From Streptomyces rochei (GTDB taxonomy: Bacteria > Actinomycetota > Actinomycetes > Streptomycetales > Streptomycetaceae), in NCBI GenBank assembly GCA_002155895.1, contig MUMD01000207.1:1-51676 (forward strand): DNA of 51,676 nt. The letters run 5' to 3'. The translations under genes and the position numbers were made by a program. This document shows, piece by piece, positions 7,990-17,348 of the stretch (its first letter is position 1; each line of letters starts with the position of its first letter). The notes under the pieces are model-generated. The model was not told the origin of the DNA and did not search any database. It was given only the letters and a program-made list of their open reading frames with translations.

Positions 7990-8562
7990 GTGAACAAGAA
8001 GCTCGCGGCCGCACTGTCCGGCGGTGCGGTACTGGTACTGGCGCTGACGGGATGCAGCAGCAGCGACGACAACGAGAAGCTGGACGGCTGGGCGAAGGAG
8101 GTCTGCGACGCGGTGAAGCCGCAGGCCACGAAGATCGAGTCCGCCAACGCCGCGATCCAGAAGGAGACGTCGGACAACAGCACGCCCGCCGAGGTCCAGA
8201 AGACCGACGCGCAGGCGTTCCAGGACATGTCCGACGCCTACAAGGCCATGGGCAGCGCCGTCCAGAAGGCCGGGGCCCCGGACGTCGAGGACGGTGAGAA
8301 GAAGCAGAAGGACGCCGTCACCGAGCTCAACGGCCTCGCCTCGTCGTACGCCTCCCTGAAGAAGCAGGTCGAGGCCCTGGACACCAAGGACCAGGCGAAG
8401 TTCGCCGACGGCCTCAAGGACATCGCCACCGAGCTGAACAAGCTCAGCAAGAGCGGCAGCGACGCGCTGAAGACGCTGGAGGAGGGCGAGGTCGGCCAGG
8501 CGATGGCCAAGCAGGCCAGCTGCAAGTCCGCCTCGGTGACGCCGTCGGCGACCAACGGCTGA
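7990..8562 (+). CDS. small secreted lipoprotein, function unknown
   Basis: A 190-residue protein with a type II signal peptide: basic MNKK, hydrophobic core, lipobox LTGC with the lipidated Cys at residue 22, then a Ser/Asp-rich linker. The mature part is rich in Ala, Lys and Asp with a helical, coiled-coil-like pattern and no catalytic motif I recognise. Start GTG 7990 is preceded by GGAAGGGACC; an in-frame ATG at 7972 would add six residues before the signal. It is probably attached to the outer face of the membrane. A direct function cannot be inferred from the neighbours. Confidence 0.85.
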   Translation: MNKKLAAALSGGAVLVLALTGCSSSDDNEKLDGWAKEVCDAVKPQATKIESANAAIQKETSDNSTPAEVQKTDAQAFQDMSDAYKAMGSAVQKAGAPDVEDGEKKQKDAVTELNGLASSYASLKKQVEALDTKDQAKFADGLKDIATELNKLSKSGSDALKTLEEGEVGQAMAKQASCKSASVTPSATNG

Positions 8563-8608
8563 CGTCCGCTGCGCAGGCGTGGGGCGGGGCGCGGGCCACA
8601 ATGGTGGT

Positions 8609-10126
8609 GTGAGTAACACCGGCCTGTCCCCCCTGCCCTCCGCCGATCGCCCCGACGTCACCGCACGGCTGCGGGACGCCCTGCTCGGCGCGTCCTTCAC
8701 CGCCGACGGACTGCTGGAGCTGCTCGGCGCCCCCGCCTACGCGGCGCTGTCGCGCAGCGAGACCGTGCCCGCGCTGCGGGCCACCCGCGGCGACACGCCG
8801 CTCGAACGGCTCGTCAGGCTCTTCCTGCTCCAGCAGCCCGTGCCCCGCGCGCGCGTGGCGGACGTCCTGCCCGTCGACGCCCTGCTGGAGAGCGGCTGGC
8901 TGGTGCGCGCGGGCGACGACCAGGTGGCCGCCACCGTGGACGTACGGCCGTACGGGGGGCCCGGCGGCGAGGACTGGTTCATCGTCTCCGACCTCGGCTG
9001 CGCGGTCGGCGGCGCCGGCGGCATCGGCAACCACGCCGAGGGCGTCGTCCTCGGCGTCGGCGGCGCCTCCATGACGCTGGCCGGCCTCACCGTCCGCACG
9101 CCCGTCTCCGCCGCCCTGGACCTCGGCACCGGCTCCGGCATCCAGGCCCTGCACGCCTCCCGCCACGCCACCCGCGTGACGGCGACGGACGTGAACCCGC
9201 GCGCGCTGCACATCACCGCGCTCACCCTCGCCCTCTCCGGAGCCCAGGCCGCCGACCTGCGCGAGGGCTCCCTGTACGAGCCGGTGCGGGAGGACGAGAC
9301 GTACGACCTGATCGTCTCCAACCCGCCCTTCGTGATCTCCCCCGGCGCCCGGCTCACCTACCGCGACGGAGGCATGAGCGGGGACGATCTGTGCCGGTCG
9401 CTCGTTCAGGAGACGGGGGAGCGGCTGAACGAGGGCGGGTTCGCGCACTTCCTCGCCAACTGGCAGCACGTCGAGGGGGAGGAGTGGACCGACCGGCTGC
9501 GCTCCTGGGTGCCGCGCGGCTGTGACGCCTGGATCGTGCAGCGCGAGGTGCAGGACGTCACGCAGTACGCCGAGCTGTGGCTCAGGGACGCCGGCGACCA
9601 CCGCGCCGACCCGGCCGAGTACCAGGCGCGGTACGACGCGTGGCTGGACGAGTTCGAGGCGCGCAAGGTCAAGGCGGTCGGCTTCGGCTGGATCACCCTG
9701 CGTCGCACCGCGGCCGCGGAGCCCTCGATCACCGTCGAGGAGTGGCCGCACCCCGTCGAGCAGCCGCTGGGCGAGACGGTCCGCGCGCACTTCGACCGCG
9801 TCGACTACCTGCGCGCCCACGACGACGCGGCCCTCCTGGAGGCGAGTTTCACGCTGGCCGGCGAGGTCGTCCAGGAGCAGGTCGGCCTGCCCGGCGCCGA
9901 GGACCCCGAGCACGTGGTGCTGCGCCAGAACCGCGGCATGCGCCGCGCCACCCGCGTCGACACGGTCGGCGCCGGCTTCGCGGGCGTCTGCGACGGCACC
10001 ATGAGCGCGGGCCGCATCCTGGACGCCATCGCCCAGCTGGTCGGCGAGGACCCGGTGGCCCTGCGCGACCGCACGCCCGCTCAGATCCGCCTGCTGGTGG
10101 AGCAGGGCTTCATCGAACCGGCGTAG
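8609..10126 (+). CDS. class I SAM-dependent methyltransferase (NPPF type)
   Basis: About 505 residues. An N-terminal all-helical domain of DUF7059 type (about residues 1-140) precedes a Rossmann methyltransferase core with motif I ALDLGTGSGIQAL and the motif IV NPPF in DLIVSNPPFVIS. NPP(F/Y) is typical of enzymes methylating a planar amide or exocyclic amine: PrmC-type glutamine methyltransferases and RlmG/RsmC-like rRNA guanine-N2 methyltransferases. The C-terminal third is a family-specific extension. The substrate cannot be decided here. Start GTG 8609 is chosen because CACAAT (8597-8602) lies exactly 6 nt upstream, suggesting a leaderless mRNA. Confidence 0.88.
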   Translation: MSNTGLSPLPSADRPDVTARLRDALLGASFTADGLLELLGAPAYAALSRSETVPALRATRGDTPLERLVRLFLLQQPVPRARVADVLPVDALLESGWLVRAGDDQVAATVDVRPYGGPGGEDWFIVSDLGCAVGGAGGIGNHAEGVVLGVGGASMTLAGLTVRTPVSAALDLGTGSGIQALHASRHATRVTATDVNPRALHITALTLALSGAQAADLREGSLYEPVREDETYDLIVSNPPFVISPGARLTYRDGGMSGDDLCRSLVQETGERLNEGGFAHFLANWQHVEGEEWTDRLRSWVPRGCDAWIVQREVQDVTQYAELWLRDAGDHRADPAEYQARYDAWLDEFEARKVKAVGFGWITLRRTAAAEPSITVEEWPHPVEQPLGETVRAHFDRVDYLRAHDDAALLEASFTLAGEVVQEQVGLPGAEDPEHVVLRQNRGMRRATRVDTVGAGFAGVCDGTMSAGRILDAIAQLVGEDPVALRDRTPAQIRLLVEQGFIEPA

Positions 10127-10308
10127 CCGACGGCCGGGCGGCCCCCTCCCGTCCTCCCGAGGGGCGGGCGGGGGAAACGAGCCACGGACGGCGAGCCGCC
10201 TCACTCGTCGGCCCCCCGTTCACCTCGGGTTCGCCTGCCCGCAGCCCGTGCGTGACAGCCTCCCCGAGGCTGGACACGCGCGGGCTGGAGAAAAGGGGCA
10301 CGGGGACC

Positions 10309-10506
10309 ATGGAGAGCGGGCCGGCGATCTTCGCGGGAATGGTGTTCGCCCTGTTCGGGGCCGGTCTGCTGGTGTGGACCGCGACACGGGTGCGGCACGG
10401 CCGGCCCGTGGCGCTCGGTGTGAGCCCCGTCGCATCGGCGGCCGTCGCGAGCCTCGCCGGAGTCGTCGCGCTCGCCCTCGGGGCATGGTGCTTGACCCGC
10501 GTGTGA
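10309..10506 (+). CDS. small two-helix membrane protein
   Basis: A 65-residue protein with two predicted transmembrane helices (about residues 6-24 and 41-61) joined by a basic loop (TRVRHGRP). ATG 10309 is preceded by AAAAGGGG at 10291-10298. It lies between the methyltransferase and topA genes on the same strand. I recognise no family; a position-equivalent hypothetical gene exists upstream of topA in other Streptomyces (recall). Confidence 0.7.
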   Translation: MESGPAIFAGMVFALFGAGLLVWTATRVRHGRPVALGVSPVASAAVASLAGVVALALGAWCLTRV

Positions 10507-10656
10507 GGGGCCGGTTCCGGACCGCGGCCGCACCCCCGCACGGGTAACCGGGGGGTCGCGCTCCGGATACGCGCGTCAGGGCCGGTCAGCACTCCGGGCG
10601 GCAGGAACGGGGTTCGTCGGGTTACCGTTCGAGTGGCCGTTGCGGGCTTTTCCCGT

Positions 10657-10686
10657 TTGACACGGGGGCGGGAGGTACCGTCACAC
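10657..10686 (+). promoter_or_regulatory. candidate topA promoter
   Basis: A perfect TTGACA (10657-10662) is followed after 18-19 bp by TCACACT, a weak -10. The start codon is about 95 bp further on. In S. coelicolor the topA promoter is known to respond to DNA supercoiling; whether this one does cannot be seen. Confidence 0.4.
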
Positions 10687-10776
10687 TCCGCAGCGTCACG
10701 ACCGAAACGCAGCACGACCCGACCCCGGGAGCACTGCCTGGGGAGGCCCCAGCGTCGACCGGAGAGAAGAGCGAAG

Positions 10777-13626
10777 TTGTCCCCGACCAGCGAGACCGCG
10801 AACGGCGGCCGCCGACTCGTCATCGTCGAGTCGCCTGCCAAGGCGAAGACGATCAAGGGCTATCTCGGCCCTGGTTACGTCGTCGAGGCGAGCGTCGGGC
10901 ACATCCGCGACCTTCCCAGCGGCGCGGCGGAGGTGCCGGAGAAGTACACCGGCGAGGTCCGTCGCCTCGGTGTGGACGTCGAACACGACTTCCAGCCGAT
11001 CTATGTGGTCAATGCCGACAAGAAGGCCCAGGTCAAGAAGCTCAAGGACCTGCTGAAGGACTCCGACGAACTCTTCCTCGCCACCGATGAGGACCGCGAG
11101 GGCGAGGCCATCGCGTGGCACCTCCAGGAAGTCCTCAAGCCGAAGATCCCGGTCAAGCGCATGGTGTTCCACGAGATCACCAAGGACGCGATCCGGGCCG
11201 CCGTCGCCAACCCGCGCCAGCTCAACCAGAAGCTCGTCGACGCCCAGGAGACCCGCCGCATCCTCGACCGCCTCTACGGCTACGAGGTCTCGCCGGTCCT
11301 GTGGAAGAAGGTCATGCCGCGCCTGTCGGCCGGCCGCGTCCAGTCCGTCGCGACGCGCCTGGTGGTCGAGCGGGAGCGCGAGCGCATGGCGTTCCGCTCC
11401 GCCGAGTACTGGGACCTCACCGGCACCTTCGCCACCGGCCGCGCGGGCGACGCCTCCGACCCGTCCTCGCTGGTCGCCCGCCTCCAGACGGTCGACGGAC
11501 GCCGGGTCGCGCAGGGCCGTGACTTCGACTCCCTGGGCCAGCTGAAGAGCGCGAACACCCTCCACCTCGACGAGGCGAACGCCCGCGCGCTCGCCGCCGC
11601 CCTGGAGGACACGCGCTTCGCGGTCCGCTCCGTCGAGTCCAAGCCGTACCGCCGCTCGCCGTACGCCCCGTTCCGTACGACGACGCTGCAGCAGGAGGCG
11701 AGCCGCAAGCTCGGCTTCGGCGCCAAGGCGACCATGCAGATCGCCCAGAAGCTGTACGAGAACGGCTACATCACCTACATGCGTACGGACTCGACGACGC
11801 TGAGCGACACGGCGGTCGCCGCCGCCCGCGCCCAGGTCACGCAGCTGTACGGCGCCGACTACCTGCCCGCCCAGCCGCGGACGTACGCCGGCAAGGTCAA
11901 GAACGCGCAGGAGGCGCACGAGGCGATCCGCCCCTCCGGCGACCGCTTCCGCACGCCCGCCGAGACCGGTCTGACCGGCGACCAGTTCAAGCTGTACGAG
12001 CTCATCTGGAAGCGCACCGTCGCCTCCCAGATGAAGGACGCGACCGGCAACAGCGTCACCGTGAAGATCGGCGGCGCCGCCTCCGACGGCCGGGACGTCG
12101 AGTTCAGCGCCTCCGGCAAGACCATCACCTTCCACGGCTTCCTCAAGGCGTACGTCGAGGGCGCCGACGACCCGAACGCCGAGCTGGACGACCGCGAGCG
12201 CCGGCTGCCGCAGGTCGCCGAGGGCGACGCGCTGACGGCCGAGGAGATCACGGTCGACGGCCACGCCACCAAGCCCCCGGCCCGCTACACCGAGGCGTCG
12301 CTGGTCAAGGAGCTGGAAGAGCGCGAGATCGGCCGTCCGTCGACGTACGCGTCGATCATCGGCACCATCCTGGACCGCGGCTACGTCTTCAAGAAGGGCA
12401 CGGCGCTCGTCCCGTCCTTCCTCTCCTTCGCCGTGGTCAACCTCCTGGAGAAGCACTTCGGGCGGCTCGTCGACTACGACTTCACCGCCAAGATGGAGGA
12501 CGACCTCGACCGCATCGCGCGGGGCGAGGCGCAGGCCGTGCCGTGGCTGAAGCGGTTCTACTTCGGTGAGGGCACCGGCACCGGCGGCGCCGCCGACGCC
12601 GGCAACGGCGACGGGGACCACCTCGGCGGCCTCAAGGAACTGGTGACGGACCTCGGCGCGATCGACGCCCGCGAGGTGTCCTCCTTCCCCGTCGGCAACG
12701 ACATCGTGCTGCGCGTCGGCCGCTACGGCCCGTACGTCGAGCGCGGCGAGAAGGACGCCGAGAACCACCAGCGCGCCGACGTCCCCGAGGACCTGGCGCC
12801 GGACGAGCTGTCCGTCGAGCTGGCGGAGGAACTGCTCGCCAAGCCGAGCGGCGACTTCGAGCTGGGCACCGACCCGGCCACCGGCCACGCCATCGTCGCC
12901 AAGGACGGCCGCTACGGCCCGTACGTCACCGAGGTGCTGCCCGAGGGCACCCCGAAGACCGGCAAGAACGCCGTGAAGCCGCGCACCGCCTCGCTGTTCA
13001 AGTCGATGTCCCTGGACACGGTGACCCTCGACGACGCCCTGAAGCTCATGTCGCTGCCGCGCGTCGTCGGCACCGACGCCGAGGGCGTCGAGATCACCGC
13101 CCAGAACGGCCGCTACGGCCCGTACCTGAAGAAGGGCACGGACTCGCGGTCCCTCACCTCCGAGGAGCAGCTCTTCACGATCACGCTGGAGGAGGCGCTG
13201 GCGATCTACGCCCAGCCCAAGCAGCGTGGCCGGGCCGCGGCCAAGCCGCCGCTGAAGGAGCTGGGCACCGACCCGGTCAGCGAGAAGCCCGTCGTGGTCA
13301 AGGACGGCCGCTTCGGGCCGTACGTCACCGACGGCGAGACCAACGCGACCCTGCGCTCCGGCGACAGCGTCGAGGAGATCACGCCGGAGCGCGGCTACGA
13401 GCTGCTCGCCGAGAAGCGGGCCAAGGGCCCCGCCAAGAAGACGGCGAAGAAGGCCACGAAGAAGACGGCCGCGAAGAAGGCTCCCGCCAAGAAGACCGCC
13501 GCCAAGAAGACGGCGGCGGCCAAGACGACGGCGGCGAAGAAGACCACGGCCAAGACCGCGGCGAAGAAGACGGCCACCAAGACGGCCGCCAAGAAGGCGA
13601 CCGCCGCCAAGGGTTCGGAGGACTGA
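10777..13626 (+). CDS. topA: DNA topoisomerase I with lysine-rich C-terminal tail
   Basis: About 949 residues from TTG 10777 (MSPTSETANGGRRLVIVESP); an upstream in-frame extension to 10633 has non-homologous composition. The TOPRIM domain is at residues 15-150 with the acidic motif ATDEDREGEA. The catalytic Tyr334 lies in YITYMRTDS. The C-terminal half has four to five RYGPY/RFGPYV modules (actinobacterial Topo_C repeats, no zinc fingers). The tail from about residue 885 is an AAKK-type Lys/Ala/Thr repeat. Such tails in Streptomyces and Mycobacterium TopA raise processivity on DNA. The enzyme relaxes negative supercoils and is essential in Streptomyces. Confidence 0.97.
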   Translation: MSPTSETANGGRRLVIVESPAKAKTIKGYLGPGYVVEASVGHIRDLPSGAAEVPEKYTGEVRRLGVDVEHDFQPIYVVNADKKAQVKKLKDLLKDSDELFLATDEDREGEAIAWHLQEVLKPKIPVKRMVFHEITKDAIRAAVANPRQLNQKLVDAQETRRILDRLYGYEVSPVLWKKVMPRLSAGRVQSVATRLVVERERERMAFRSAEYWDLTGTFATGRAGDASDPSSLVARLQTVDGRRVAQGRDFDSLGQLKSANTLHLDEANARALAAALEDTRFAVRSVESKPYRRSPYAPFRTTTLQQEASRKLGFGAKATMQIAQKLYENGYITYMRTDSTTLSDTAVAAARAQVTQLYGADYLPAQPRTYAGKVKNAQEAHEAIRPSGDRFRTPAETGLTGDQFKLYELIWKRTVASQMKDATGNSVTVKIGGAASDGRDVEFSASGKTITFHGFLKAYVEGADDPNAELDDRERRLPQVAEGDALTAEEITVDGHATKPPARYTEASLVKELEEREIGRPSTYASIIGTILDRGYVFKKGTALVPSFLSFAVVNLLEKHFGRLVDYDFTAKMEDDLDRIARGEAQAVPWLKRFYFGEGTGTGGAADAGNGDGDHLGGLKELVTDLGAIDAREVSSFPVGNDIVLRVGRYGPYVERGEKDAENHQRADVPEDLAPDELSVELAEELLAKPSGDFELGTDPATGHAIVAKDGRYGPYVTEVLPEGTPKTGKNAVKPRTASLFKSMSLDTVTLDDALKLMSLPRVVGTDAEGVEITAQNGRYGPYLKKGTDSRSLTSEEQLFTITLEEALAIYAQPKQRGRAAAKPPLKELGTDPVSEKPVVVKDGRFGPYVTDGETNATLRSGDSVEEITPERGYELLAEKRAKGPAKKTAKKATKKTAAKKAPAKKTAAKKTAAAKTTAAKKTTAKTAAKKTATKTAAKKATAAKGSED

Positions 13627-13671
13627 GCCCGCCCGGCACATCCCGCGCGGCGGCTTCCGTCGTCCGCCGGC

Positions 13672-13706
13672 GCCCGCCCCGGCACCGCTTCGGTGCCGGG
13701 GCGGGC
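13672..13706 (+). terminator. topA terminator
   Basis: A perfect 16-bp stem, 13672-13687 with 13691-13706, closes a 3-nt loop, starting 45 bp after the topA stop codon. Confidence 0.9.
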
Positions 13707-13747
13707 GTACGTTCGGCCGGGAACACCGGACTGTCCGCGTCGACCGA

Positions 13748-13753
13748 TAGGCT
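13748..13753 (+). promoter_or_regulatory. -10-like TAGGCT for tmk, leaderless arrangement
   Basis: TAGGCT ends 6 nt before ATG 13760 and no Shine-Dalgarno is present, so transcription would start at or next to the start codon. No clear -35 is visible. Confidence 0.5.
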
Positions 13754-13759
13754 GAACGC

Positions 13760-16700
13760 ATGACGCGAGCCGAGCAGCCAACGGCCCCTCACCCCGCCCC
13801 GGACGACGCCCTCGTCGCGGACTCCCGCGAGCGCGCCGTCCGCGCCCTGCTGCGCCGCCCGCAGTTGAGGCGGTTGTGGAGCGCACAGCTCGTGGGGGGT
13901 GTCGGCGACATCCTCGCCCTCCTGGTGCTGGTCCTCCTCGTGGTGCAGGCCGCGATCGGCGCGGGCTCCTTCGGCGGCGGTTACCGGGGCGTCGCGTTCG
14001 CAGTGGCGACCGTTTTCGGGCTGCGCATCCTCGCGACGCTGCTCTTCGGCGCCGTACTGCTCGGTCCCCTCACCTCGCTCACCTCACCCGACGGTCCGCT
14101 CGACCGGCGCTGGACCATGGTCGGCGCCGACGGGCTGCGGACGGCGCTGCTGATCGTGGCGCCGCTGTGGATCGACTGGACGCCGGACGACGCGCCCGCC
14201 TACCTCCTGGTGACCGTCTTCGTCACCGGGGTCGCCGAGCGCTTCTGGACGGTGTGCCGGGAGAGCGCGGCGCCCGCGCTGCTGCCCGCGCCGCCTCCGG
14301 AGGGCGCGACGGTACGCCCGCTGCCGGACCACATGGACACGCTGCGCCGCCTGTCGCTGCGCACGGGCTTCGTGGCGGTTCCGCTCGCCGGCGCCGCCCT
14401 GGTGATCGCGGGCCTGCTCAACAACCTGCTGGGCGCCGGCGTGGACTGGTTCGCCGAGCACCAGGCGGCGCTCGCCTCGTACGTGGCGGCCGGGCTGTTC
14501 GCCGCGTCGCTGTCCGTGGTGACCTTCCTGGAGCTGCCGTCGGTGCGCACCCCGCGCGCGCGGTCGCCGCTGGAGGGCATGCGCCGCCCGAAAAGCGGCA
14601 CGGGCGTCGACAAGGGCCGCACCGGCGCCCTGCCCCTGCTGGTCCTCGCCTGCGCCGCGGTCGCCGCGGTGGTGGCCGCCGCGGTCGCCGTGGCGGTGCT
14701 GCACGCCAAGGACCTCGGCGGCGGCCCGGTGCTGTACGGGCTGATGGTCGGCGCGCTGACCGGCGGCGTCGTCGTCGGCATCCGCACGGCCCCCGCGCTG
14801 CTGCCGTCGCTGTCGCGCAGGCGGCTGCTGGCGCTGGCGATCGCCTCCGCCGGCCTCGCCCTGCTGGCCGCCGGCCTCGTCCCGGACGACACCACCGTCC
14901 TGCTGCTGCTGACGCTGACCGGCGTCGCCGCGGGTGTGGCCGCCAACACCGGGCACACGCTGCTCGACCACGAGACCGAGGACGGCCGCCGGGCACGGAC
15001 CACGGAGCATCTGCACGCCGTGGTCCGGGTGTGCGTGGCGCTCGGCGCGGTCGTCGCCCCGGTGATCGCGGCGGCGATCGGGCCGCACCGGCTGGAGAAC
15101 GGCAAGTTCGTCTTCGCGCACGGCGGCGCCGCCTTCACCCTGATGCTGGCCGGCGCGCTGCTGCTGCCGGTGGCCGCGCTGGTGCTGGCCAAGGTCGACG
15201 ACCGCTCCGGGGTGCCGCTGCGGCAGGACCTGAGGGACGCGCTGCTCGGCGGCGACGACCCGGTGCCGACGCCCGCGGCGAACGGCTTCTTCATCGCCCT
15301 GGAGGGCGGCGACGGCGCCGGCAAGTCCACCCAGGCCGAGGCCCTCGCCGAGTGGATCAGGGGCAAGGGGCACGAGGTCGTGCTGACCCGCGAGCCGGGG
15401 GCGACCCCGGTGGGCAAGCGTCTGCGCTCCATCCTGCTCGACGTGTCGAGCGCCGGCCTGTCGCACCGCGCGGAGGCGCTGCTGTACGCGGCCGACCGCG
15501 CGGAGCACGTCGACACCGTGGTCCGGCCCGCCCTGGAGCGCGGCGCCGTGGTCATCTCCGACCGCTACATCGACTCCTCGGTCGCCTACCAGGGCGCCGG
15601 GCGCGACCTGTCGCCGACCGAGATCGCCCGTATCAACCGCTGGGCGACCAACGGGCTGGTGCCGCACCTGACCGTCCTGCTGGACGTCCTGCCGGAGGCC
15701 GCGCGCGAGCGGTTCACCGAGGCGCCGGACCGTCTGGAGTCGGAGCCCGCCGAGTTCCACGCGCGTGTGCGCTCCGGGTTCCTCGCGCTGGCCGCCGCCG
15801 ACCCCGGCCGCTACCTCGTCGTGGACGCCGGCCAGGAACCCGAGGCCGTCACCACCGTTGTACGCCGCCGGCTCGACCAGGTGCTGCCGCTGTCCGAGGC
15901 GGAGATCGAGGCCCGGGAGGAGGCGCGCCGCAAGGCCGAGGAGGAAGCGCGGCGCAAGGCCGAGGAGGAGGCCGCGCGCAAGGCCGAGGAGGAGCGCCTG
16001 GAGCGCGAGCGCCTCGAGCAGTTGGAGCGGCTGCGCGCCGAGGAGGAGGAGCGCAAGCGGCGCGAGCTGGAGGAGGCCCAGCGGCGCGAGGCCGAGCGGC
16101 AGGCCGAGGAGGCCAGGCAGCGGGCCGAGGAAGCACGCCGCAAGGCCGAGGAGGAGCGGGCCAGGCTCCTCGCCGAGGAGAAGGCGCGGGCCGAGGAGGA
16201 GGCGCGTCGCCGGGCCGAGGAGGAGCGGCGGCGCAAGCAGGCCGAGGAGGAGGAGCGGCTGCGCGCCGAGGCCGAGGCCCGGCGCCTGGAGAAGCAGCGC
16301 AAGGCCGAGGAGGCCCTGCTGCGGGCCGAGGAGGCGCGCCGGGCGGCGGAGCAGGCGGCGGCAGCGGCGGCGACCGGGCCGAAGCCGACGGCGCCGGCCG
16401 CGGCGGACGCGCCCCGTCCGGCACCGGCCGCACCGCGCCCCTCGGACGCGGCGACCGTCCCGACCCCGATCGTGACCCCGACGAACGCGTCCGGTGGCCC
16501 GGTGGAGGACACGGCGGTACTGCGCCCGGTGCGGGACACGGAGGACCGGCCGGGCACCACCGGCGGGGACGACGCCGGTGCCGGGGCCGGGGACAGCGGG
16601 GAGTCCGAGTCCGAGATCACGGCCGAGCTGCCCAAGCCGCCGGCCCCGGCCGGCGCGGCGGACGAGACGGCGGTCCTCCCGGCGGTGCAGCCGCCGGCCG

Positions 16701-17119
16701 AGGACGAGACGGCGGTCCTGCCGCCCGTCCCGCCCGGGGCCGCCGACGAGACGGCCGTGCTGCCGCCCGTGCGCGCGGAGGACCCCGCCGACCGGGTGCC
16801 GTCGGACTACTTCCGCAAGGAGGAGCCCGCCGCCCGCTCCGACCGGTCCGACCGGTCCGCGGAGCCCCAGGACCGCACCCGGGAACTGCCCCGGATCGAC
16901 CCGGACCAGGCACCGCCCCGCCGGCGGCGCTCCGACTGGGCCGAGGAGACCCCGCTGGACGACCTGCCGACGCTGGCCGACGAGCTGCTCGGCCCGCGTG
17001 AGGGCGACGAGCCCGACGCGGGCGGCCGCGGCCACGACGGCCGGGGCGGGCCGGACGGGGACGACGGGCAGGACGGCGACGGGGGCCGCCGGGGCAGGAG
17101 CGGCCGACGGCGGCGCTGA
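13760..17119 (+). CDS. tmk: MFS-like membrane domain fused to thymidylate kinase and coiled-coil tail
   Basis: A 1119-residue multidomain protein. Residues about 35-490 are a polytopic membrane region resembling MFS transporters (about 10-12 helices). Residues about 505-710 are a complete thymidylate kinase: P-loop EGGDGAGKST (Lys522), TREPG, and the DRY motif ISDRYIDSS (Asp601-Tyr603). This domain phosphorylates dTMP to dTDP. Residues about 714-870 are a highly charged EEARRKAEEE coiled coil. The rest is a Pro/Ala/Asp-rich disordered tail with four DETAVLPPV-like repeats. It sits next to the delta-prime gene, like tmk-holB in other bacteria. No other tmk is seen in this window. The membrane domain's substrate is unknown. 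Confidence 0.92.
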   Translation: MTRAEQPTAPHPAPDDALVADSRERAVRALLRRPQLRRLWSAQLVGGVGDILALLVLVLLVVQAAIGAGSFGGGYRGVAFAVATVFGLRILATLLFGAVLLGPLTSLTSPDGPLDRRWTMVGADGLRTALLIVAPLWIDWTPDDAPAYLLVTVFVTGVAERFWTVCRESAAPALLPAPPPEGATVRPLPDHMDTLRRLSLRTGFVAVPLAGAALVIAGLLNNLLGAGVDWFAEHQAALASYVAAGLFAASLSVVTFLELPSVRTPRARSPLEGMRRPKSGTGVDKGRTGALPLLVLACAAVAAVVAAAVAVAVLHAKDLGGGPVLYGLMVGALTGGVVVGIRTAPALLPSLSRRRLLALAIASAGLALLAAGLVPDDTTVLLLLTLTGVAAGVAANTGHTLLDHETEDGRRARTTEHLHAVVRVCVALGAVVAPVIAAAIGPHRLENGKFVFAHGGAAFTLMLAGALLLPVAALVLAKVDDRSGVPLRQDLRDALLGGDDPVPTPAANGFFIALEGGDGAGKSTQAEALAEWIRGKGHEVVLTREPGATPVGKRLRSILLDVSSAGLSHRAEALLYAADRAEHVDTVVRPALERGAVVISDRYIDSSVAYQGAGRDLSPTEIARINRWATNGLVPHLTVLLDVLPEAARERFTEAPDRLESEPAEFHARVRSGFLALAAADPGRYLVVDAGQEPEAVTTVVRRRLDQVLPLSEAEIEAREEARRKAEEEARRKAEEEAARKAEEERLERERLEQLERLRAEEEERKRRELEEAQRREAERQAEEARQRAEEARRKAEEERARLLAEEKARAEEEARRRAEEERRRKQAEEEERLRAEAEARRLEKQRKAEEALLRAEEARRAAEQAAAAAATGPKPTAPAAADAPRPAPAAPRPSDAATVPTPIVTPTNASGGPVEDTAVLRPVRDTEDRPGTTGGDDAGAGAGDSGESESEITAELPKPPAPAGAADETAVLPAVQPPAEDETAVLPPVPPGAADETAVLPPVRAEDPADRVPSDYFRKEEPAARSDRSDRSAEPQDRTRELPRIDPDQAPPRRRRSDWAEETPLDDLPTLADELLGPREGDEPDAGGRGHDGRGGPDGDDGQDGDGGRRGRSGRRRR
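16505..16776 (+). repeat. coding repeats for DETAVLPPV motifs in Tmk tail
   Basis: Four in-frame copies encode (E)DTAVLRPV, DETAVLPAV, DETAVLPPV and DETAVLPPV, spaced by Pro/Ala-rich linkers. The even spacing suggests a short linear binding motif or simple expansion. Confidence 0.6.
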
Positions 17120-17124
17120 GCCGC

Positions 17125-17255
17125 CGTGGTCCGGTCCGGCGCCCGCCGACCACAGGGTGCCCGGCCCGGTCCGGCGCCCGCCGACGACGGTGTCCGGTCC
17201 GGTCCAGTGCCCGCCGACGACGGGTGTCCGGTCCGGCCCGGCGTCCGTTGTCGGT
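17125..17255 (+). repeat. ~33-bp tandem repeat between tmk and holB
   Basis: About four imperfect units built from GGTCCGGCGCCCGCCGACGA and GGTGTCCGGTCC follow the tmk stop codon. No gene is supported. The inverted GGCGCCCGCCGAC content could form hairpins and act as a terminator. Confidence 0.7.
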
Positions 17256-17348
17256 GCCGCCCCGCACAATGGATGACGCGCCGCGACGTGCGGGACGTGC
17301 GTGCGGCGCGGTGCGACCGCGGAGTGTGACGGAAGGACGGCGTGACCC

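Noticed and set aside
5273-8014. A 913-codon minus-strand frame opposite hppA
   Set aside because: His/Asp/Arg/Gly-rich shadow of a highly conserved membrane protein gene; no ribosome binding site or domain.
10696-13761. A 1021-codon minus-strand frame opposite topA
   Set aside because: Mirror of topA with Leu/Gly/Arg-rich low-complexity translation and no motif.
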